Below are positions 9,405-17,201 of a stretch of DNA of 32,111 nucleotides, one piece after another. A program made the translations under genes and the position numbers. The stretch is taken from NCBI GenBank assembly GCA_020049495.1, contig JAIFKU010000070.1, forward strand, positions 1-32,111, read 5' to 3'. The notes under the pieces were generated by a model. The model was not told where the DNA came from and searched no databases. It saw only the letters and a list, made by a program, of their open reading frames with translations. Source of the DNA: Accumulibacter sp. (GTDB lineage: Bacteria > Pseudomonadota > Gammaproteobacteria > Burkholderiales > Rhodocyclaceae). The number at the start of each line of letters is the position of its first letter. The stretch's first letter is position 1.

Positions 9405-11057
9405 ATGTTTGCAAAATTAAAGCGTTCAACCAGGCGCCTGCTCGTGCTGCTTGCCCTGTTGCCCTCAGCAGTGCTTGTTCTCGGCACGATCTACATGCTC
9501 GGAATGGAGAATTTTGAAGCCAGCCCGCGTACTTTCCTCGAAAGCCTGCAGTGGGCCTCCGAAACGCTGACTACCACCGGTTACGGACACGACAGCCACT
9601 GGACTCATCCGGCCGTAGCCCTGTTCGTCATCCTCGGTCAGTTCATGGGCCAGTTTCTTGTCTTCCTGATTTTTCCGATATTCGTCCTGCCCTACTTTGA
9701 AGAACAGTTTGAAGTTCGCTTGCAGCACGTGCTGCCGCCGATGGCCGGCAAGGTACTTTTCTATCGCTACGGCCCGGCCATTGAATCCCTGCTCGAAGAA
9801 TTCAAGCGCACTGAGAGTCCTTTCGTCATCTTTGAGGAAGACATGGAACTGGCGCGTAACCTGCGCGATCGCGGTTATAACGTAGTGTTTGGAAAACTAG
9901 CCGAAGATCCATCGGTACTGGCCCGCGTGAAACAGGCACGGGCGGTGGTCAGCAATGCCGGCGATCATGCCAATGCAAGCTGTACGCTGATTGTCCGCGA
10001 ACACGGATTTACCGGCCCGGTCTATGCGCTGGCCGACGATCCTCTTTATCGTCCGCCGATGCTTCAGATTGGCGCGACCGAAGTGTTTACCCCGGCCCAT
10101 GTCCTCGGCGCCGCTCTGGCATCGCGTGCCAGTACCCGCATCAGCCCGCCAGCCGAAGGCATGCATCTGCTCGGAACCAAGGTGGGAATGGCCGAATTCC
10201 GCGTCCGTGCAGGAAGCCCGCTGGCCGGCAAACAACTCGGCGATCTGCATCTGCGCGAAGAATACGGCGTATCCGTCATCGGACAATGGCATGAAGGCAT
10301 GTTCACGACCGCCAAGGGACCGCATACATGCATTGAAACGGGTGCGATTCTTGTCGTGGTCGGTGCCCAGGCCAAGCTGGAAAAAGTCGAACGGATGGCC
10401 ATGCCGATCCGCCGCAGCGGCCACATCGTTCTGGCCGGCTACGGTGCCGTCGGGCGCAAGGTCATTGAAATGCTCCATGACGCCGGTGAATCCTGCATCG
10501 TGATCGACCGCGAATCCGCATCCGGGGTGGATGTCGTGGGTAACGTGCTCGAACTGGCTACCCTTGCTCAGGCCAGGGTGCGTGAGGCCGGGGCGGTCAT
10601 CCTGGCGCTGAGCAATGACAGCGAATCCGTTTTTGCCACCGCCGTGGTGCGCGATTACGCCCCTGAAGTTCCGCTTATCGTGAGGGTTGGCCGGGCGCCG
10701 AATACGGCGAGGCTCTACCGTTCAGGTGCCGATTTTGCCATTTCGGTGGGACAGGTTGCCGGACAGATCCTGGCCTGTCATCTGCTAGACGAGCAGGTCA
10801 TTCCGGTCGAAAACCGGATCAAGTTCAGCCGCTTGAGTGCGGGAAGCCTGGCCGGCGCCCATCCATGGCACAGCGAGGTGCTTGAACGGACAGGCGCCAA
10901 GGTCGTCGCTGTGGAGCGCGGACAGGACGTCCTTGTCGAATTCGACAAGGATTTTTCGCTCCTCCCGGACGATGCGCTCTTTGTCTGCGGGTCGATCAGC
11001 AGCCTAGAGCGCTACCAACGGCAATTTCAGGCTTCAAGCATCGTGGCGCACGACTGA
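9405..11057 (+). CDS. Potassium channel with two cytoplasmic RCK (TrkA-N/TrkA-C) modules
   Basis: The protein has 550 residues. Two membrane helices (about residues 11-33 and 72-95) flank a pore loop with selectivity filter TTTGYG. Two tandem RCK units follow: the first (about 115-310) lacks a clean GxGxxG, while the second, from HIVLAGYGAVGRK at about 343, has GYGAVG and is predicted to bind a nucleotide. Each is followed by a TrkA-C-like segment. The fold suggests a tetrameric K+ channel gated by ligand at the RCK ring. The start is ATG 9405 with AGAGG just upstream; a TTG at 9345 would add 20 residues without membrane character. It stands alone between a 220-bp upstream gap and the metal-transport locus. 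Confidence 0.85.
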   Translation: MFAKLKRSTRRLLVLLALLPSAVLVLGTIYMLGMENFEASPRTFLESLQWASETLTTTGYGHDSHWTHPAVALFVILGQFMGQFLVFLIFPIFVLPYFEEQFEVRLQHVLPPMAGKVLFYRYGPAIESLLEEFKRTESPFVIFEEDMELARNLRDRGYNVVFGKLAEDPSVLARVKQARAVVSNAGDHANASCTLIVREHGFTGPVYALADDPLYRPPMLQIGATEVFTPAHVLGAALASRASTRISPPAEGMHLLGTKVGMAEFRVRAGSPLAGKQLGDLHLREEYGVSVIGQWHEGMFTTAKGPHTCIETGAILVVVGAQAKLEKVERMAMPIRRSGHIVLAGYGAVGRKVIEMLHDAGESCIVIDRESASGVDVVGNVLELATLAQARVREAGAVILALSNDSESVFATAVVRDYAPEVPLIVRVGRAPNTARLYRSGADFAISVGQVAGQILACHLLDEQVIPVENRIKFSRLSAGSLAGAHPWHSEVLERTGAKVVAVERGQDVLVEFDKDFSLLPDDALFVCGSISSLERYQRQFQASSIVAHD

Positions 11058-11085
11058 CAAGCACGTGGACAATATGCCCTGCTAG

Positions 11086-11100
11086 TGCAACAAAGTTGCA
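11086..11100. promoter_or_regulatory. Perfect palindrome TGCAAC-AAA-GTTGCA upstream of the metal ABC locus, candidate operator
   Basis: Six-base arms with a three-base centre form a perfect inverted repeat 56 bp before the small ORF that opens the transporter operon. The size and symmetry fit a dimeric repressor site, and metal uptake operons are commonly controlled by Fur-family proteins (Zur, Mur) or MntR. The sequence alone does not tell which; no regulator gene is adjacent. Confidence 0.45.
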
Positions 11101-11156
11101 TTTAGAGAAAAAATCAGGCAGCATCCTAACTTCTCCACTCGAGCTCTGACACGCTC

Positions 11157-11300
11157 ATGCTTGCCCCAAGCCACCACGACAAATCAACGAACAGTATCCG
11201 CCCCAATCCGACGCTGTGTGCCGGCGCATCGACGCGACTGCTATGGAGTAGCGGTGCTCTGATGTTGCTATGGGCGGCTGTCTATTGGGCACTGTCATGA
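11157..11300 (+). CDS. Small single-span membrane protein, translationally coupled to the metal ABC ATPase
   Basis: The frame encodes 47 residues from ATG 11157 to TGA 11298-11300. The N-terminal half is polar and begins MLAPSHHDKS with two adjacent histidines. The C-terminal half (residues 28-47, LLWSSGALMLLWAAVYWALS) is one hydrophobic helix with tryptophans at both ends. The TGA overlaps the ATG of the ATPase gene as ATGA, the same coupling seen between real genes in this window. A GAGCTC lies about 10 nt upstream as a weak ribosome site. I do not recognise a family. Its place and coupling suggest an accessory of the importer or a translation-coupling leader. It could also be a non-conserved leader frame, so conservation decides. 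Confidence 0.55.
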   Translation: MLAPSHHDKSTNSIRPNPTLCAGASTRLLWSSGALMLLWAAVYWALS

Positions 11301-12073
11301 GCGCTTCGGCATTGCCAATTCTCCGTTTCGATAACCTGACACTGGGCTACAACCGGCATCCGGCAGTCCACCATCTCAGGGGCGAAATCGCCGCGGGCAG
11401 TCTTCTGGCCGTGGTCGGCCCCAACGGCGCGGGCAAGTCGACACTGCTCAAGGGCATCGTAGGCGAACTGCGTCCGATTCAGGGGCGAATCGAACTCATG
11501 GGTCTAAAGCGTGAAAATATCGCTTATCTCGCACAACAATCGACACTCGACAGCAGCTTTCCCATCGTTATCAGTGATTTTGTGGCCATGGGGCTGTGGG
11601 CAGAATTCGGGGCATTCCGGGGCTTCGATTACGGCGCCAGACAGCGTATTGAAGCAGCGATTGCGGCAGTTGGTCTCAGTGGCCTGGAAAACCGCCCGAT
11701 CGGGCAACTCTCGGGGGGGCAGTTGCAAAGAGCGCGCTTTGCCCGCGTGATCCTGCAGGATTCACCGCTGGTTCTGCTCGACGAACCCTATGGCGCCATC
11801 GATGCCAATACCGTGCGTGACCTGGCGATGCTGGTTCGCCGCTGGAATGCCGAAGGGCGTACAGTGATCAGCGTTTTGCACGATTTCTCGCACGTCCGGC
11901 AGGAATATCCGGAAACGCTGCTGCTGGCCCGGGAAGTTGTGGCGCGAGGGGCGACCGCCGACGTCCTCTGCGAGGAAAACCAGGAACGCGCCCGCCATCT
12001 TGCCGAAGCGCAAGGTGATGACGCGGATGCCCCGATCTGTCACGCCGATATTACTGCGCAGCACCACCACTGA
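11297..12073 (+). CDS. Zinc/manganese-type ABC transporter ATP-binding protein
   Basis: This is a 258-residue ATPase with Walker A GPNGAGKST, Q-loop LAQQS, signature LSGGQLQR, Walker B LVLLDEP and switch histidine SVLHD. The sequence style matches the ATPases paired with ABC-3 metal permeases (ZnuC, AztA, MntB types). The C terminus ends in three histidines (AQHHH), and several more His/Asp are nearby. The start is ATG 11297, overlapping the small ORF by ATGA; an in-frame ATG at 11270 would add nine residues and has no ribosome site. The stop overlaps the permease ATG as TGATG. Substrate is inferred as Zn2+ or Mn2+ from the permease and the broken binding-protein gene. Confidence 0.92.
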   Translation: MSASALPILRFDNLTLGYNRHPAVHHLRGEIAAGSLLAVVGPNGAGKSTLLKGIVGELRPIQGRIELMGLKRENIAYLAQQSTLDSSFPIVISDFVAMGLWAEFGAFRGFDYGARQRIEAAIAAVGLSGLENRPIGQLSGGQLQRARFARVILQDSPLVLLDEPYGAIDANTVRDLAMLVRRWNAEGRTVISVLHDFSHVRQEYPETLLLAREVVARGATADVLCEENQERARHLAEAQGDDADAPICHADITAQHHH

Positions 12074-12960
12074 TGCACCTGATCGACACGCTTGCCGCCA
12101 TGCCGCTGATCTCGCCCTTCATCGAGTTCGGTTTCATGCGCCGTGCGCTAGCCGGCTGTCTGGCCTTATCGCTCGGAGCGACGCCGATCGGCGTGTTCCT
12201 GATGCTGCGGCGCATGAGCCTGGCCGGCGACGCCATTTCCCACGCCATCCTTCCGGGAGCCGCTATCGGTTACCTGTTTGCCGGGCTTTCGCTCTCGGCG
12301 ATGACCATCGGCGGTCTTGTCGCCGGCATTGCTGTGGCCCTGTTGGCTGGAGGGGTAGCGCGCAATTCGGTGATCAAGGAAGATACCAGTCTGGCCACCT
12401 TCTACCTGATCTCGCTTTCAGCCGGCGTACTGATCATCTCCATGCGCGGCAGCAATGTGGATTTGCTGCATGTGCTGTTCGGCAGTGTTCTCGCTCTGGA
12501 CGATGCAGCCCTGCTTCTTCTTGCCAGCTTCGCTTCGCTGTCGATTGTGGCCATTGCCGCCGGTCTGCGTCTGATCGTACTTGAATGCTGCGATCCTTCC
12601 TATCTAGCGCGTATCAGCCGGCTCAGTCCGTTGGCGCATTACGGCTTCATGGTGCTCGTCGTGCTCAATCTGATTGGAGGATTCCACGCACTGGGTACGC
12701 TGATGGCCGTAGGCATCATGATTCTGCCCTCGGCAGCGGCACGCTTCTGGGTCGGCAACATCGTCCCACTGCTTCTCGTAGCGGTCGTCATCGCCCTGAC
12801 CGGCTCGCTGATCGGATTGCTGCTTTCGTACTACGTCAATCTGCCTGCCGGCCCGGCCATTGTCCTGACGCTTGGCGGCCTGTATCTCCTGTCGATGGCC
12901 GTAGGTCCGCTCGGCCCACTGTTCAGCCTCTTGCGGCCGCGCTGGCACTTCGAACGCTAG
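12073..12960 (+). CDS. Zinc/manganese-type ABC transporter permease (ABC-3 family)
   Basis: The protein has 295 residues with about eight hydrophobic helices. The family block MLRRMSLAGDAISHAILPGAAIGYL (RMSLAGDAISHA within it) near residue 45 is typical of ZnuB/AztB/MntC permeases, as is GTLMAVGIMILPSAAARFW near residue 215. It forms the inner-membrane channel for a divalent metal. The frame is intact. It overlaps the ATPase by 1 nt, and 11 bp later the damaged binding-protein gene begins. AztAB-type naming is plausible but cannot be separated from ZnuBC-type by eye. Confidence 0.92.
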   Translation: MHLIDTLAAMPLISPFIEFGFMRRALAGCLALSLGATPIGVFLMLRRMSLAGDAISHAILPGAAIGYLFAGLSLSAMTIGGLVAGIAVALLAGGVARNSVIKEDTSLATFYLISLSAGVLIISMRGSNVDLLHVLFGSVLALDDAALLLLASFASLSIVAIAAGLRLIVLECCDPSYLARISRLSPLAHYGFMVLVVLNLIGGFHALGTLMAVGIMILPSAAARFWVGNIVPLLLVAVVIALTGSLIGLLLSYYVNLPAGPAIVLTLGGLYLLSMAVGPLGPLFSLLRPRWHFER

Positions 12961-12971
12961 TGGAACAAACC

Positions 12972-13567
12972 ATGGAAAGTCTGATTCGCCCCTTGGCATT
13001 GCTTGTTCTCCTGAGCAACATCGGTCATGCCGCCACAGAAAACTGAATGTCGTCGCCAGCTTCAGCATTCTTGGCGATATCACGCAAAGCATTGGCGGCG
13101 AACGTATTCAGGTCCGCGACCTGGTCGCTGAGAACGCCGATGCTCACGTCTACCAGCCCACTCCCGCCGATGCCAAAACCATCGCCCAGGCCAAGCTGGT
13201 GGTCGTCAATGGCTTTGGTTTCGAGGGCTGGATCGAACGTCTGGTCAAATCGTCTGGCTATCGCGGCAAGGTGCTGATCGCCAGCAATGGCGTAAAAACA
13301 CTCAAACGCCCTCATTTGCAGACGGATACGCAAGAGCATCACGACCATGACGGCGAAGTTGACGCGCACGCCTGGCAGGATCTTTCCAATGCCCGGCGCT
13401 ATGTCGACAATTTTACATAGGCGCTGAGTGAAGCCGATCCCGCAGGTAAAACGTTCTATCAAGGCAATGCCGAAAAGTACAAGCAGGAAATTTCCGCGCT
13501 CGACAGTGGAATCCGTATCCATCAGGAGTCCGGGGAAAAGATAGGCGGCACCCTCTATTCCGACTGC
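12972..13567 (+). pseudogene. Metal-binding periplasmic protein (ZnuA/AztC-like), pseudogene
   Basis: A signal peptide (MESLIRPLALLVLLSNIGHA) and family blocks are readable but not in one frame. After ATE the frame breaks at an A-run near 13040-13044; adding one A would restore EKLNVVASFSILGDIT. The shifted frame then reads through DAHVYQPTPADAK, VNGFGFEGWIERL, a His-rich loop EHHDHD and DAHAWQDL (metal-ligand histidines) to an in-frame TAG at 13418. Reading resumes as ALSEADPAGKTFYQGNAEKYKQE, then jumps directly to ESGEKIGGTLYSD, a segment normally some 80-100 residues further on. So there is a frameshift, a nonsense codon, and an internal deletion with loss of the C terminus. It completes the operon order ATPase-permease-binding protein. 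The frameshift alone could be a sequencing error; the three lesions together are not. Confidence 0.88.
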
Positions 13568-13631
13568 CTGCACTGTTCTCTGCTCTCACCAATTGACGCT
13601 TCAATAGATAGCTATTCTTGATGCGATAGCG

Positions 13632-13652
13632 CCCCTTGTCGATGTCAAGGGG
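13632..13652. other. Hairpin between the pseudogene and hemG
   Basis: CCCCTTG and CAAGGGG pair perfectly across a 7-base loop. It sits between the decayed binding-protein gene (plus) and the end of hemG (minus). There is no T-run on either side, so it is not a standard intrinsic terminator, though it could still end or protect either transcript. Confidence 0.4.
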
Positions 13653-13699
13653 GGCCAGTGCTTTACATCATGCGAGACATGGATGCAGTCCGCAACGGT

Positions 13700-14260
13700 T
13701 TATCCATCCGTTTCAGCATGACTACCTTCTCGTTGCATCTCGCTGACCATCTGAGCAAAATCGTCTACTTTTTGCCAATCGGTAAACTCGATTACCGCCT
13801 TGGGATCGGTTGGTCCCCTGGTGATCCACATGATCAAACGGATCATCAAACGGTCGAGAAAATTGTATTTCGGATAATCCAGCCTGCCGGCAAAAACCGC
13901 CAATTTGTTGGGACGCCATGAAGTCTGCTTGAGAAATTTGCGCATGTAAGGATTGGTTTCTGGCCGATTTTTTTCCGGCTTGCGGGCAACGATATTGACC
14001 GAAAAAAAGGCGCTCGCTTTGCTCTCGAGAAGCTGCAGGTTGCTGTCAATAAAATCGAAAATCAGCTTGTTGTGCTTCCCGTAACGGATGCTGGCACCGA
14101 TAATGATTTTGTCGAAAGACGGCAAATCCAGCCGACGGAAAGTCTCGACGGCAACTACAGTCACCTGATTCGCGTTCTTTTCAATCTCCTGCTTCAGTCG
14201 ATTGCAGATCTTCGTCGTGTGACCATCGGTAGTTGAATACAAGATAAGAATATTGGCCAT
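13700..14260 (-). CDS. hemG: Menaquinone-dependent protoporphyrinogen IX dehydrogenase, flavodoxin-like (HemG)
   Basis: The 186-residue flavodoxin-fold protein starts MANILILYSTTDGHTTKI (FMN phosphate loop). It carries the HemG-specific blocks IIIGASIRYGKHN, FFSVNIVARKPEK and KFLKQTSWRPNKLAVFAG, closely resembling Escherichia coli HemG. It oxidises protoporphyrinogen IX to protoporphyrin IX using quinone, the penultimate haem step, at the inner membrane. The start is the ATG at 14260; an upstream extension to 14320 is lysine-rich and not typical. The gene looks AT-richer than its neighbours by eye, and HemJ rather than HemG is the commoner enzyme in betaproteobacteria, so transfer is possible. 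It lies 68 bp downstream of the diguanylate cyclase gene on the same strand. Confidence 0.93.
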   Translation of the reverse strand: MANILILYSTTDGHTTKICNRLKQEIEKNANQVTVVAVETFRRLDLPSFDKIIIGASIRYGKHNKLIFDFIDSNLQLLESKASAFFSVNIVARKPEKNRPETNPYMRKFLKQTSWRPNKLAVFAGRLDYPKYNFLDRLMIRLIMWITRGPTDPKAVIEFTDWQKVDDFAQMVSEMQREGSHAETDG

Positions 14261-14328
14261 TTTCTTGTTGCGCTGATTGATCTTGAGTACGGAAACAGTC
14301 TTCATTTCAATTTCATGCAAGCATCAGG

Positions 14329-15219
14329 CTACTGCCCGGCAATCAATCGTTCAGGTGCAGCAATACGCCGTAAGCGCATATCGTTTTTACCACTTTCCTT
14401 GACCTTGTACATCAATTCGTCCGCCGCTTTCAACATCGCCGGGAACAGACGATCAACCTGTTCGAACCAGGCTACACCGATGCTTGCTTTGAGCGGCGGA
14501 AAATTTTCAAGAGCCATGTTGACCGCCAGGTGAATTTTTCGCCCGGTTTCGACTGCGGCGTCATATCCCGTTTCAGGCAGAAGGACAGCAAATTCATCGC
14601 CCCCCAATCGCGCCACCTGATCACTGGAGCGCAAGGCAGCGAGCAAAGCCCTGGCCGTTGCGCGCAATGCCGCATCACCTGCCGCATGGCCCTTGCTGTC
14701 ATTAATCTGCTTGAAGTCATCAATATCCAGAAAAATGACGGCCAAAGAACGCCCATAGCGCTTCGAACGATCAACTTCCGCGTCGCCCGCTTCCAGGAAG
14801 GAACGCCTGTTTTGTAGCCCGGTCAGGGCATCCTGTGTTGCGAGTTCGTGCTCCCGCTCTAATTGCAGGCGAAGTTGAGCCGCAAGGAGAGCCACCACGC
14901 TGTAGGTCATCAAACGGGTTAGCGCATTTGCCCAAGGAACCCACGGAGCACTAAACTGGTGTTCCGAAACGAGATCGCTCACGGCCCACATCGCCACGGC
15001 GAGAAAGGCCAGCAATAAGCCATTTCGTTTTCCCCCCATCCAGGCAATCACCAGCACCGGCAGCAGTTCCAGTGAGGCAAACGCGAACTCGGCATCCGTA
15101 GCGATCTGCAGGGACGCCGGTATAAGGATTGCGGTCAGGCAGACCGTCCATGTCGCCCAGCGACGCCAACCGGACCAGAGGGTAGCGAGGAGGAAATCAG
15201 ATGTACCGAATTTTTCCAT
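14329..15219 (-). CDS. Membrane-bound diguanylate cyclase (GGDEF)
   Basis: The protein has 296 residues. The N-terminal 120 residues hold about four hydrophobic helices (WATWTVCLTAILIPASL, LLPVLVIAWMGG, GLLLAFLAVAMWAV, LMTYSVVALLAAQL). A short helical linker and a GGDEF domain follow. The active-site motif is LGGDEFAV, and RSSD lies exactly five residues before it, the position of the product-inhibition I-site. It should make c-di-GMP and be feedback-inhibited. The start is the ATG of MEKFGTSDF; a longer frame to 15480 exists but the added part is not domain-like. The sensed signal is unknown. Confidence 0.9.
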   Translation of the reverse strand: MEKFGTSDFLLATLWSGWRRWATWTVCLTAILIPASLQIATDAEFAFASLELLPVLVIAWMGGKRNGLLLAFLAVAMWAVSDLVSEHQFSAPWVPWANALTRLMTYSVVALLAAQLRLQLEREHELATQDALTGLQNRRSFLEAGDAEVDRSKRYGRSLAVIFLDIDDFKQINDSKGHAAGDAALRATARALLAALRSSDQVARLGGDEFAVLLPETGYDAAVETGRKIHLAVNMALENFPPLKASIGVAWFEQVDRLFPAMLKAADELMYKVKESGKNDMRLRRIAAPERLIAGQ

Positions 15220-15455
15220 TGGACTCACTGCGTGATCAAACGAAAGAAACCTACAGGTACGCTCCAAATCTACACCATTTCCTGCGGAAACTTCCACAAT
15301 AGAATGGTGGGGCTCCGGATGTTGACTGGAAATCAGCCGAAAATGTTGATGCTTGTCTGCTGCGGCATTGACCTTCCAGGCCCTGAATAGGATGAAGTTC
15401 CAGTACAATTTGCCTAAGCCGTCTTGCCTGATCGTTAATAGGCAGGAAGTCTTTC
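15220..15455. other. Gap between divergent diguanylate cyclase and aldo/keto reductase remnant
   Basis: A 236-bp stretch in which I see no credible gene. It must hold the promoter of the minus-strand diguanylate cyclase and the former promoter of the reductase. The only notable site is GGCAGGAAG at 15441-15449, the ribosome site for the TTG at 15456. Confidence 0.4.
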
Positions 15456-16436
15456 TTGAACTACGTCCGCCTCGGAACAACGGGTATCAAGGTCTCGCAA
15501 CTTTGTCTCGGATGCATGACCTATGGCGACCCTGCCTGGCACGAATGGGTGCCCAACGAATAAGCCGCACGGCCCTTCTACGATGCGGCGCTGGGAAAAG
15601 GCATTAACTATTTCGATACGGCTGATCTTTACTCGCTCGGCAGGAGCGAGGAAGTCACCGGTCGCCAGCTCAAGGAAATGGTCCCTCGCGATGAGGTCAT
15701 AATTGCCACCAAGGTTTGCCGGCCGATGGGGCCGAGCCCTAACCAGCAGAGACTTTCGCGCAAGCACATCATGGCTTCGATCGATGCGTCACTGAAGCGC
15801 TTGCAGACCGATTACGTCGATCTTTACGTCATTCACCGTTTCGACTACGGAACGACGATGGAAGAAACGATAGTGGCGCTGCACGACGTGGTGAAAGCCG
15901 GCAAGGTGAGCTATCTTGGCGCCTCGTCGATGTGGGCCTGGCAGTCCTCCAGGATGCTCACGCTCCAGCGCGAACGTAGCCTGGCGCAATTCGTGCCTAT
16001 GCAAAACCTGTACAAGCTCATCTATCGCGAGGAAGAACGGGAAATGATCCCGCTCTGCCGGAACGAGGGGATCGCGCTGACCCCATATTCACCCAACGCC
16101 AGGGGCTTCCTTGCCGGCAACACGCAGACAAGCGAAACCACGGTACGTGGAAATACCGACAAGATGACCAGGAACTGGCTCCTGGGCGCCGCCGATGAAG
16201 ACAAAGTTATTGCCGACCGGGTTGGCGAGGTTGCGGCGCGACTGGGCGTGGCGCGCGCGACGGCGGCCCTGGCCTGGGTACTCGGCAAGCCGGGTATCAC
16301 GTCACCCATTGTCGGTGCGTCGAAACTGCAGCATCTCGACGACACGTTCAAGGCGCTGGAGTTGACGCTCGATGCCGAGACCGTGAAGTATCTGGAGGAG
16401 CCCTACCGGGTAAAGCCGGTAGCGGCACATGAATAA
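15456..16436 (+). pseudogene. Aldo/keto reductase interrupted by an in-frame TAA
   Basis: From TTG 15456 (AGGAAG seven nt upstream) the frame reads LNYVRLGTTGIKVSQLCLG through to HEWVPNE, then TAA at 15561-15563, then continues in the same frame as AARPFYDAALGKGINYFDTAD to the natural stop at 16436. Relatives have a glutamate or glutamine codon at the stop position, so a single G/C-to-T change explains it. Everything after is intact, including the catalytic Asp and Tyr in FDTADLYSLG, Lys in IATK and His in VIHRFDYGT. The full-length product would be 326 residues, normal for AKR family proteins of the YajO/YghZ type. A restart at GTG 15678 would lack the first barrel strands. It could be a recent pseudogene or a base-calling error. 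Confidence 0.82.
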
Positions 16437-16485
16437 AATTGAGGATACAAGAAGAAGCCATTCTCCAAAAGTGCCCTGAGCTGGC

Positions 16486-17199
16486 TTACTTACCCTGAGC
16501 GACCTTCTCCAGGCCGATGATGTCGCCGTCGTAGAAACGGCTGCCGGATTCTCTCCGGACCAGCAGTCGTTCGCGCAGAAAGGCTGCGCTGATGCGGCTG
16601 GCCGTCTCGATGGTGACACCGAGCATCAGACCCAGCTCTTCCCGCGAGAAATTGTAGATACGGTTGCTTTCTCCGTCGCGCAGACGCAGCAGCAGGCGAG
16701 CCATGCGCACGCGGGCACTGGCCCCCGAACTGGCCAGGTCAACCAGCCACTGTTCGGTTTCGCGCAGGGCGGCCTGCAGTTTCTTCATCAGGTTCCATTG
16801 GAAACCGGGATGTTCAAGACAAAGCTGTTCGATGGCCGACAGGGGAACCCGGCAGGCGTTGACGTTGCCGACGGTGACCGCGGCATGGGCGTAACTGCCG
16901 GCTAGTGCCTCCAGGCCGGCAACGTCGCCAGCCTTGAGAACGCGAACGATGCGCTGCGTACCATCCCAGGCCGTGGCCAGCAGTTTGACCGCCCCGGTAC
17001 GCAGCACCCACACGCTCTCGGGCTTGACTGCCGGCTGGTACAGGAATTCCCCCGAAGGCGTGACCGTATTGTGCACATCGACGTGCAATCGTGCTACAGC
17101 GTCAGGCGACAGCCCGGCAAAGAAGGCATTTTCCCGACCGTCACAGGCCAGACAGTCCCCCCTGCCTCGCCAGGCCATGCAAACCCGCAAATCATCCAT
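16486..17199 (-). CDS. FNR/CRP-family transcriptional regulator with a cysteine-rich N terminus
   Basis: This is a 237-residue protein with a cyclic-nucleotide-binding-type beta roll (about 25-145), a dimer helix, and a C-terminal helix-turn-helix (about 185-215). The recognition helix reads VTIETASRI, with the E..SR residues that FNR uses to read TTGAT half-sites. Cysteines at 7, 16 and 19 precede the sensor domain, and C116 sits in ACRVPLSAIEQL, aligned by context with the fourth cluster cysteine of E. coli FNR. The N-terminal spacing (C-x8-C-x2-C) differs from E. coli FNR. A 4Fe-4S cluster sensing O2 or NO is inferred. The start ATG has GGAGG 10 nt upstream within the cysS end, 2 nt after the cysS stop, so it is probably co-transcribed with cysS. 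Confidence 0.88.
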   Translation of the reverse strand: MDDLRVCMAWRGRGDCLACDGRENAFFAGLSPDAVARLHVDVHNTVTPSGEFLYQPAVKPESVWVLRTGAVKLLATAWDGTQRIVRVLKAGDVAGLEALAGSYAHAAVTVGNVNACRVPLSAIEQLCLEHPGFQWNLMKKLQAALRETEQWLVDLASSGASARVRMARLLLRLRDGESNRIYNFSREELGLMLGVTIETASRISAAFLRERLLVRRESGSRFYDGDIIGLEKVAQGK

Positions 17200-17201
17200 G
17201 G

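Noticed and set aside
14221-14330. FNR-type site (TTGAT-N4-ATCAA) upstream of hemG
   Set aside because: TTGATC occurs near 14276 but the second half-site is missing at the required spacing.
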